A stretch of DNA of 47,193 nucleotides from contig RQSC01000150.1 in the NCBI GenBank assembly GCA_013416795.1, positions 5,240 to 52,432 of the forward strand, read 5' to 3'. A model generated the notes under the pieces. It saw only the letters and a list, made by a program, of their open reading frames with translations. It had not been told where the DNA came from and searched no databases. A program made the translations under genes and the position numbers. Positions 35,482-43,880 of this stretch are shown in pieces (position 1 is the stretch's first letter; each line of letters begins with the position of its first letter). Source of the stretch: Prasinococcaceae sp. CCMP 1430 (lineage: Eukaryota > Prasinodermophyta > Palmophyllophyceae > Prasinococcales > Prasinococcaceae).

Positions 35482-37546
35482 ATGGTGCTCACCCAGCTCG
35501 TCGACACGCACGATGAGCCGGTGAACTACTTCCTCTCGTCCAACTGGACGGGCAAGTCGGGCGCCACGGAGGCGGCCGCCGGCGACCGTGCCGGCACCAG
35601 TGGAACGGCCGCTGAGTCCGGGCGGGGCAGGCGAAGGGCCGGTGCGGTCGACCCGTCGCAGCCAACCGTCTTTGCAGGGAAGCCGTCCACCACGTACCTC
35701 TGCCCGGTGTGCCACGACGTGATGGAGCTGCCCACGGTCTGCGAGGACGGCGTGACGTACTGTCGCGCCTGCGTGCCGCTTGGCGCCGCCGGCGGCGGCA
35801 AGAGCGCCGACCTGGCGCTCGACGAGTCGCTGCTCAACATGACACGCCAGCTGCCTATCGTGTGTCGCAACGCGCTCACCCGCAGGCGCCGCGGCGATGG
35901 CGACAGCGGCAACGCCACGTGGGTGTACGACTACGCGGGCTGCCAAAAGACGCTCACCATCGCGGGCCGCGCCGCCCATGAGGCCGAGTGCAGCTTCGCG
36001 CTCGAGCAGTGCAACCTGCCCTTCGCCGACTCGCCCATGGACAACTGCCCGCTCGTGCTTCGCAGGGTGACGCTCGAGCAGCACAGGAAGGTGTGCCCGC
36101 ATCGGCTTGTCGAGTGCCAGCACAAAGGCTGCGGCCGGCGAGTGCAGGCGCGCAAGCTCGCCGACCACGAGAACGTGTGCTGGCACAAGCCCATGACCTG
36201 TCCCAACCCGCCGTGCCTTTGGCGCGGCACGCGGCGCGAGCTCAGCTCGCACCTGGACGTCTGCCCCGAGGCCGAGGTGGTCTGCGGCATGGAGGACACG
36301 GAAAACCCCACGCAGAGCTGCAAGCACACGTGCCGCCGGCGCATGCTCGATTTTCACCGCCCGCAGTGCGAGCTGCGACACGTCCCGTGCTCCTTCTGCC
36401 AGACGCCCGTGTCGTACGCGCACCTCCAGGAGCACGAGGAGGCGTGCGAGTACCGCAAGGTGCTGTGTGGCCAGTGCGGGCAGATGGTGCCAGTGCAGCG
36501 CTACGGCGAGCACGTGCGCTTCTTCTGCGCAGCGGGCAGGCGGACGTGCGAGTTCAAGGACTACGGCTGCTCGGAGAGGTGCGCTCCCGGCGAGCTCGCG
36601 TCACACATGATCGAGAATGCGCACGCGCACCTGCGGCTGGTCATGCTGCAGCTCGAGCGCGTCAAGGGGGACACGGACTCGTGGAGCGCGGAGGTGGCAG
36701 ACGTGCGCGCCGCGGTGGTCGCGTCCGTGCAGCGCTCCGCGGAAGAGCTCGACGGGGTGCGCGAGGCGGTGGCGCAGATGCGCGAGGAGGGAGAGCGAGA
36801 GACGGTTGACCTGCGCACGCGCGTGGACGCGCTTCAGAGGCTCTACGATGACATGGCGGCCACCGTGCGGCGTCGACTCGCCGAGGTCGATGAGGAGGTC
36901 ACACAGCGCGCGCACCTCATCGTCAATGAGAACCGCTTGCTTCGCGAGGCGCTCGCGAAGTGCCTCACGCGCGAGGAGCTGCAAGCCGCGCTGCGCGACG
37001 TGGAGAGTGGCCGCGCGCTCGCCGCCGAGGAGGTCGCCGAGGTGCGCCGCAACGTGGAACGGCACAGCCTGCAGTGGGAGGCCGACGCCGCCAAGCTCAC
37101 CGAGCTCGCCACCGATTCGGCCGCACAGAGCCGCGCTGAGGCCGAGGCCCTGCGCGAGCAGTGCGTGGACTTCGCCGTGGGTAACAAGGAGAAGTGGGGG
37201 CACCTGTGGGCGACCGTGCGCGAGGTGGGGCGCGCGTTCGCGACGGAGGCGACGGCGACGCACGCGCGTGGCGCGGCTCTCGAGGAGCGCGTGTCTGCGC
37301 TCAACGAGAACCACAACCCTCACCTGGTGCGGTCGCAGGTGGAGCTCGCGGCGATGGGCGGCGAGCACACGTTCTCGCGCAAGCCGGGTGCCGCGCGGGG
37401 CGACGCGGCGGACTCGGCCAGGGGGCGCGGCGGCGCAGACAGGTGCGACTTCCTTCGCGCGCTCGCGCGCCCGCGCGCGCGAGCGCGAGCCCCCACGCGC
37501 CCGCGCGAGGGACTGAGCGCCTGCACGCAGGAAGGTGCGCAGCTGA
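35482..37546 (+). CDS. RING/TRAF-type zinc-finger coiled-coil protein
   Basis: ATG 35482 sits in an excellent ACCATGG context. Proposed exons 35482-37442 and 37531-37546 give 658 aa ending ADRKVRS; the 88 bp intron (phase 2, donor GTGCGAC, acceptor CACGCAG) is proposed because the unspliced frame runs into ~95 residues of Arg/Pro-rich non-conserved sequence to 37734. A RING/U-box-like element at about residues 72-100 (YLCPVCHDVMELPTVCEDG, then YCRACVP) is followed by serial TRAF-type zinc fingers with C-x(n)-C-x(n)-H-x3-C spacing (CNLPFADSPMDNCPLV, HRKVCPHRLVECQHKGCG, HENVCWHKPMTCPNPPC and others to about residue 370). The C-terminal half is a long coiled coil. No MATH domain is present. A probable E3 ubiquitin ligase or signalling scaffold; partners unknown. 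Confidence 0.8.
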
Positions 37547-37950
37547 CGAGAGCACCGCAGCGCCCAGCGAGCGGAGACCAACGCCATGGCGGCCTTGACC
37601 GGCAGCCATCGCAGTCGGGCGCCGGCCGCCGCGCCGAGGGCGGGCGCTGGCGGCGTCTTGAGGAGCAAGCGCTCGCACGGCCAGCCGTCGGCGGCGGGGC
37701 CCAGACGCGCGTGGGCGTGACGTCGCGCGCGTGACGTCGCGGGCGTGCACTCGCGCACGAGCTCGCGTGCCCCGAGGGGCCCGGCGACGGCCGCGCGCGC
37801 TCTCTGCGAGGCGTGGCGCGGCGCGGTGAGCCACCATGTATCCATATGTATGTTACGCCGCTCGTACACGCGCGCTACTGGTACAGAATTACTGAGACAA
37901 GGGTCGCGGGCCCGGGTGCATCCTTGCTCCTCGGCCCCGGCGCCCGTCTC
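37547..37950. other. Convergent 3' flanks, no gene seen
   Basis: 404 bp between the proposed stop of the RING/TRAF gene (or 216 bp if its unspliced frame is used) and the stop of the glycosyltransferase gene. An AT-richer patch at 37833-37905 is a likely polyadenylation region. Nothing else is recognised. Confidence 0.5.
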
Positions 37951-40032
37951 TCATGGCGGAGGTATCTTGTCACACGGCACCATGCCGCACTCGCCCGGGC
38001 ACTCTTTGCCGCAGTCTTGCAGCTGCGGCAGCCCTTCGATCACCGCGTTCATGGTGGAGAGCAGCAGCGTGAGCGCGTCGTGCAGATCCTGCGTCACGGG
38101 CGTGAAGCTGGGGAACTGGCGATTGAGTCCCGTGAAGTTCGCGGGCGGCAGCTTGAAGGTAGCCGGCTTGAGCGCGAAGGGCATGCCGCCGTATTGTCGC
38201 TTGTCCCATTCCCACACCACCTTCTTGTCTGGCACGGTCAGGTACTGCGTGGACCACGTGTAGTGGAACATAGACGCCTCGCCCACCCGGTCATCGGCGG
38301 GCAGTTGCGAGATGAGGCGCGTCTGGTAGCGCTCGTGGTCTTCGAGGTCGGTGGGCACGCGCGCGTCGGCCACGGCCATGGACCATGCGTACATCTCACG
38401 CACCCACCCCAGCTCTTTCTTGGCCTGGAGGGCAAGGCGCGGCCGCGCGAGGAGATCCGCGTGAAAGGGTCAGCCGCACGCACGCGCGCGCGCGCGCGCG
38501 CGCGGGCGCGTGGGCGCGCTGGGGGGAGGGGGGGGGGGGTGCGGAGGGTGCTACTGACGTCCTTGACAGTGCCGCACCTTCTCCGAGTCTTCGATTGCAT
38601 GAGTGTACACCTGCCACCCGTCGGCGACTCGCCCGAAATCCTCGAAGCGCATGAGCACCGGCGCTGGCCCAGAGCACGGAATGTCGTCGATGTTGCCCTC
38701 GTATCCCAGCTCGCGCCACAAGGGCGGCAGCCGGGGGTAGCGCGTGTTGATGTACTCGAAGTGGAAGGCGTAGCTGGTGCGGGAGTCCCGAGGCGGCATG
38801 GGTATGGGTTTGACGAACACATAGTCCGTCTCAACCAGCAGGATCCACTCGCCGCGCCGCGCGTCGTCGGTCTCGAGCCAGCGCTTGATGGCGTTTGGAC
38901 GGTCCTTGACGGGGAAGTCACACCACTCGTCGCACTCCCCGTCGGACCGCGGGTGCACGCGCACGGTGGGTACCTCGTCCATGAGGATGTCGGCGCGCGA
39001 GCGATGGAGCACGCGGGTGAAGTGGCGCATGGCCTCTCCACCCGGCATGGCGCGCGCGCGCAGGTACGTGCCGTACATGATGCGAGTCTGGTAGTTGCTG
39101 TAGGGGTTGCCGTTGGACGTGCAGACGGTGTGGATGCCACCGCCCTTGCGAAATGAGTCCAGCGTGGGGGGGTCGTACGGCTGCGCGCCGCGGGAAAAGG
39201 GGGAGGCGGTCGGAGCGCGCGCGCAAGTCAGCGATCGCCCGCGCCGGGCCCTCTTCCTCGCGCTCGCGCGAGACGCTCGCGCTCGCGCGAGACGCGTGCG
39301 CCGCACCTTTGCCCCGTTGTCGTCGGGCGCCTGCTTGGTGCCCGGCCTGGGGTTGAAGCCGCTGGTCCACGGCACGCTGGGGCCGTACGCCTGCGTCTCG
39401 TACGTGTCGATGTCATGCCCGGCCTGCTCCTTGAGCCAGCACTCGTGGTAGTGCTCGCCGCACTCCTTCTTGGAGCGGCCGCAAAATACCCACGCGTCGC
39501 ATCGCCCTGCCTTGCCCTGCGTCTTCTCATTATGTGCCGCGCACGACGCGCAGCAGGCCGCGGCGCTGTCCTTCTTGTTGTGCGGCCCCCAGCCGACGAC
39601 CGCGCCGGTCATCTCGGTGTTCTCGCGGCTGTGGCACGAATCGGTGGACAATCGTCCGAAGGGGTGGTACAGCAGCGCGCCGTCGGTCGCGGCAGCGGGC
39701 CCTGCGCCCGCGTCGCCCGCTCGCAGCAGCTGCACATCGTGCGCATCGGCGGTCGCGCCCGCGCTCGCGGTGCTGCCGGCGTCACCGGTGACGCCGTAGT
39801 GCTTTGCGACGAGCAGGTCGCCGACGGCCTCGACCTTGCTGCGCCCCGAAGCGGCGGCGGCGAGCGCGTTGCGGTGCACGTCCCGCGGAGGCGCGAGCAT
39901 CGCGGTCACAAGCGCGTACGACACCATGAATGACCCGCAAGCAAGCGCGGCCATCGGCGCGTACCGCACGGCCGCGCCGCCCAGCCCTTCCGACGAGCGC
40001 TCGCCATCGGGGGCGCGCCGCCACCGCGCCAT
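37951..40032 (-). CDS. HPAT/SERGT-like peptidyl glycosyltransferase with PAN/Apple-like domain
   Basis: Exons (complement) 40032-39307, 39180-38578 and 38424-37951 give 600 aa; introns 39181-39306 and 38425-38577 are phase 0 with GTGCGGC donors. A type II signal anchor lies at about residues 23-45 (YAPMAALACGSFMVSYALVT). A Cys-rich PAN/Apple-like module follows (~128-200; ACCASCAAHNEKTQGKAGRC, then DAWVFCG and ECWLKEQ). The catalytic part, from about residue 245, matches hydroxyproline O-arabinosyltransferase/serine galactosyltransferase: HTVCTSNGNPYSNYQTRIMY, then GTYLRARAMPGGEAMRHFTR, VLHRSRADILMDEVPTVRV, EWCDFPVKDRPNAIKRWL and LLVETDYVFVKPI. These Golgi/ER enzymes glycosylate Hyp or Ser of cell-wall extensin-like proteins. 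ATG 40032 is chosen because the open frame upstream to 40512 runs through a dispersed repeat. Confidence 0.9.
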
Positions 40033-40178
40033 CGCGTGCCGCCGTTGGCCGGCCGATCGCGAGCCGGGCGGGTGGGGCGTCGCGCGGGAGGTCGGGTGGG
40101 CGCGCAGCGCTACGGGATGGGTGGATGGTGTGGTGTGGGGCGGGGTGGGTGGGGGTGGGGGGGGGTATTCGGGGGCTA

Positions 40179-40478
40179 GCGCTGCCCCGCGCGCGATGTG
40201 GCGCCCCCCGCTTGGGCGCTGTGATCGTCCCGAGCCCCCCTCCCCTTCCCATGCACGCGTCCGTACCCCGCGCGCTCGCGCGCTCGGCGCGGCTCCGCGC
40301 GCTCGCGCGATCGGCGCGGCTCCGCGCTCCCCCCGCGGCGGCGCCACGGCCGCCCGGGGAACGGCCCCGACCGACCGAGGAGCGAGCCGAGTCCCGGCCG
40401 ACGGGGAACCGACGGATCGAGTGGGCGACCGAAGTGCAAAAGATGTGATCTGGCCTTCCTCCCTTTCGCTTTGAGTTT
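40179..40478. repeat. Dispersed repeat, copy A (upstream of HPAT-like gene)
   Basis: About 300 bp closely similar to copy B at 43284-43480 in the same orientation. Shared blocks include GCTGCCCCGCGCGCGATGTG, GGCCGCCCGGGGAACGG, CCGGCCGACGGGG, GGGCGACCGAAGTGCAAAAG followed by ATGTG, and CCTCCCTTTCGCTTTGA. Copy A is ~100 bp longer because of an internal near-tandem duplication at about 40268-40325 (GCTCGCGCG-TCGGCGCGGCTC twice). It lies 147-446 bp upstream of the HPAT-like ATG (minus strand). Confidence 0.88.
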
Positions 40479-40585
40479 GCCGTGACGAAACAACCGACAT
40501 CTTACTGTACATGCGTCTCTCAAGTGTCGCCTAGCTCGACGACCACAACAGAGGGCGGCCCTCTGAGCACAACACTCGTGGTGCG

Positions 40586-43124
40586 TCAGCTGGCGCCGCC
40601 GCGCACCTGTTGCACCGCTGGCACACGCAGCGATTCCAGGCGCTGCTGCTGCGGCTGCTCGTGCGCCCCCTCAGCGCCACCCTGGCGTGGGCCGCCCGGG
40701 CGCATGGCATCGTTCCTGCGACGGCGGGCGTAGAAGCGCGCAGCTGTGCTCGGGTCCGGACCATCGTAGCCCGATGTCCGCCGCGAGGTCGCCATTCCGT
40801 CGAGGCACGGGTCAGCACGACGCGCGTGATCTGCTGCTGTGGGCGACTGAACGCGCACCCGATGGTCGTGGCATGGCACGTAGTCTGCGATCGCACGTAC
40901 CTTGCGCTGCGCCGCCTCTGTTCGTCTCTATGAGAGCGCTCGCCCACATGTCCACCCAGAACTCCGGCAAGCCCTCCTCGCAGTAGTGGGAGCAGTCACC
41001 CAGGCCGGCGATCACGCCCGCGCCGTGCGGCATCACAGGGCGTGCGCCGGCGCTAGCCAGCGCAGTGGGCTCCCACACGCGCAGGACCTGCCCGCGAGCA
41101 CGTGCGCGGGCGACCCCGGCCGTGTGAGCACGCGCGCGGGACGCACACTCGCAATGCGTCTGCGCAGCACGCGGGGCGCGCGCGCCGCGCACGCACCTCG
41201 ATGCCAGCGGCCTCCATGACGTCGTTGGCGATGTCGTTCCTAAAGTTCCCAGTGCCGCGCGCAGCTTCCATGTCGAGCGGTCGGCAGCTCTTCATGTGCA
41301 CCTTCTCTTCCGGGGGCATCTCGTCCTTGATGTAGACGCCGTCGCTCGTGTTGAAAAATTGGGGCGAGGCCTCGCGCCACCATACGCGCCCGCGTCGTGG
41401 CAGTGTGTCTGCGAGGTAGCGTCCAGCGCAGTGTCAGACGAAAAGGTTCGCACGCGCGCTTGCGCACGCGGGCACTCAAAGCATGGCAAGCAGGCGCCCT
41501 CACGCGCAAACCCTTCCATCGGCGCCTCGACGTGTGTCGCCACTCGCGAGAGCTTGGGGGCTCAAAAGCGGGGCGCCGCACCTTGCATGGGCCCATCGCT
41601 GCGCTCCCCGGAGGCGAGGCGACGACGCCTCGCCTCCGCCCACATAGACTGCACCTCGTCCGCGAACGCACGCACGTCTTGCTGCAGGAGGGCCCGGTCG
41701 TCCGCGTTGTCTTGGTACCACAGTCCCACATTGGCGATGAGCACGTCCGATTCGGTGACCGGTGGGTCGGAGCCGCGGCGCTCTGGCGAGAGCATTTCGC
41801 TGAGATAACCAGGGTACATTTTAGGCACGAAGGCGCAGCGCACCAGGACCTGCAGTGCAGCGCGCGCGCGAGGGTGCGCGTGCCGAGAACGTCGGCACGC
41901 AGGCGGGCGAAAAGTGATAGGGCGGTCGGGCGAGGCGCCGCACGGGCGGTCAGCTGTCAGCGCGACAGTGCGTGCGGTGCTGGCCGGGCGTGTCGCGTTT
42001 GGTTGCCTATGAAAAGCCGCGCACCTCATCTTGTGCCTCCGCCGGTCCACCTGGCCGGGGCACGAAGAACTTCACAGCCAGGCGAAATGGGTTGGCGTAC
42101 ACCGAGTGCGGCCCCTTACTAAGCGAGCACTTGCCGCCCCTCTCGCGGCCGTGGAGTCCTTGGGCGACGGAGCGTGCGCGCCGGCCGCACCACGCGCACG
42201 AGAGGGCGCGCGCGACGGTGCGTCGAACACGTAAGCACGGCGTGTCAGCGACGATTGCTCCCGAAGAATTCCCGTGTCCGCTGGCCCCGCCACCCAGGGC
42301 CCACGCGCGCCCTCTGGCATGCCACGCGCGCGCTCACCGTCGGTGCAGACCGGATAATAGTTAGTTGGCAAGTCGTCACGCCGTGATTGCTCCTCGAGCA
42401 GCCAGTCGACCGCCACAGCCTCCCACTCGTGCGACTCGAGCTGCGATGCGAGCATGCACACCAGCACGGCCCAGAATTGCATGGACACGCTGTCGCCGAA
42501 GATGAGCACCTGCCTCGCGCCCGATTCCGCCAGCGCTCGGAGGAGCGCGCGCGCGTCGAGCGCGGGCAGGGTGCAGCCGTCAGCGGGCTCGAAGCGCAGG
42601 CCGCGCACGGCGACGGGGTCAACCTGCGAGGGCGAGCGCGACCACAAGCCCGGACGCCCGCGGGGGTGTGGCAGAGAGTGGCGGGGAGCGTGCGTGGGTT
42701 TGTGGACGGGTGCGCGGAGTGGGTGGGCGAGGGAGGGGGGGAGGGGGGGGGGGGGGGGGGGGGGTGAGGCGAGCCGCCTACAAGTTGGCGAGCTCAGCAA
42801 GGCTGTGCTCGCGCAGGGCGCGGACGTTCCTTGAGGCGGCAGGCGACGCACCTTGGTCAGCCCCATCCATTCGCACGACATCCTGGAGCGCGTGAAGGGG
42901 CAGCTCATGTTGCGGTAGCCGCGCACCCTTGCCATGTCGGCCGCGCTGCCGCGCACCCAGCGTCCGCGGAGCGGCGCGGAGCGGCGTTTGGCTGTGGCCA
43001 TGCAGCCCTCGGCCTGGCGCGCCTCCGCGCTGCCCCGGCTGCGCGCGACCTCAGCGGCAGCAAGCGTCGCCGCGAGCGCCAGCAGCGCCGGCCGCCAGCG
43101 CCGCGCACCCCGGCGCCGCGCCAT
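40586..43124 (-). CDS. TBL/PC-esterase (PMR5N-GDS acyl-esterase-like) protein
   Basis: Seven exons (complement): 43124-42852, 42623-42338, 42158-42025, 41849-41582, 41408-41197, 41087-40901 and 40836-40586; 536 aa, and all phases close. An N-terminal signal anchor (RPALLALAATLAAAEVA) is followed by a PMR5N-like segment (YRNMSCPFTRSRMSCEWMG, then LRFEPADGCTLPALDARALL). The nucleophile motif is VLIFGDSVSMQFWAVLVC (Ser136). Later blocks are YPGYLSEMLSPERR, DVLIANVGLWYQDNADDRAL, FFNTSDGVYIKDEMPPEEKV, GTGNFRNDIANDVMEAAGIE and the DxxH motif DCSHYC (Asp422, His425). This is the trichome-birefringence-like/PC-esterase family, whose plant members O-acetylate cell-wall polysaccharides in the Golgi. 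The last intron (40837-40900) ends in a NAGNAG-type acceptor. Exon 3 and the C-terminal ~80 residues are least certain. It is tandem with the HPAT-like gene, same strand. Confidence 0.85.
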
Positions 43125-43880
43125 TCCCAGAGCGTGAGAGCACGCAGCTCTTCGCGCCTATTCCGGCTTGCGGAGGCAGGCGCCGGCGCGCGGGCGACGC
43201 CTCTCACGTGTGCGTGCGTGCGTGCGTGCTTCGCCAAAGGCCTGGTGCTCTCCAAGGGCCCTCGGCGCATTGCAGACCCCGCTGCGCTGCCCCGCGCGCG
43301 ATGTGGCGCGCCCTGCTTGGGCGCGATGGCCGTCTCGAGCGCTTCCCCCGCGGCGGCGCCGCGGCCGCCCGGGGAACGGGAACGACCGAGCGGCCGAGCC
43401 CCGGCCGACGGGGCACCGACGGACCGACTGGGCGACCGAAGTGCAAAAGATGTGGCCATCCTCCCTTTCGCTTTGAATTTCAAAACGGACTCGATCGCGC
43501 GCTCGCGCGGTGTCGCAAAGTCGCCCGTGGGGCGCGGCGCAGGCGACGGGTGGTACACGCGTGGCGCGCGCGCCCGCGCCGGAACCGCCGAACCGCTCTG
43601 GCGGACCGCGGCCGAGCGCCACAGTGCGAGAGTGGCTAAATTCGAGTGCCTTCAAAAAAGAGCGAGCCTACTGCTCGCGGAGGGGTGGCCGTGGCAGTCG
43701 CGCGCGCGCCTCCTGCGTCAACTGGCACCGCCCGCCCCGCCGCCCTACTCTGGGAGGAATCTATATACTGTACCAGGCACCGTCACCGCGCGATCGCGCG
43801 AACGCGCGAACGCTCTCACGGACCCATCACTCAACGGGCGTGCACGCTCTCGCGCCCCCGTCGGCCCGAGGTGGAGGCGG
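43125..43880. promoter_or_regulatory. Promoter region of PC-esterase gene with minus-strand TATA
   Basis: 756 bp between the TBL-like ATG (-) and the YABBY stop (-). It contains dispersed-repeat copy B and a TATATA at 43762-43767, which reads TATATAG on the minus strand and is preceded by CAGTA. Transcription from that TATA would place copy B inside the transcribed leader. The short GTGC/GTGCGTGC run at 43212-43229 is a microsatellite. No other gene is seen. Confidence 0.45.
43284..43480. repeat. Dispersed repeat, copy B (upstream of PC-esterase gene)
   Basis: About 197 bp matching copy A (40179-40478) in the same orientation, with scattered substitutions and without the internal duplication of copy A. 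It lies 160-356 bp upstream of the PC-esterase ATG. The most conserved piece is the final ~60 bp around GACCGAAGTGCAAAAGATGTG-type sequence. No terminal inverted repeats or target-site duplication could be recognised by eye. Confidence 0.88.

Noticed and set aside
37443-37734. Unspliced C-terminus of the RING/TRAF protein ending at 37734
   Set aside because: The last ~95 residues turn abruptly Arg/Pro-rich after a good GTGCGAC donor; an 88 bp intron gives a compact end. Not fully excluded.
40033-40512. N-terminal extension of the HPAT-like protein up to ATG 40512
   Set aside because: The extension translates the dispersed repeat and Pro-rich DNA and would bury the signal anchor; ATG 40032 directly precedes the anchor. 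The same repeat is open in several frames upstream of the PC-esterase gene, so openness is not evidence of coding.
40179-43480. Interpretation of the two dispersed repeats as an intact transposon or LTR pair
   Set aside because: No terminal inverted repeats, target-site duplications, or transposase/reverse transcriptase between them; the interval holds a host PC-esterase gene.
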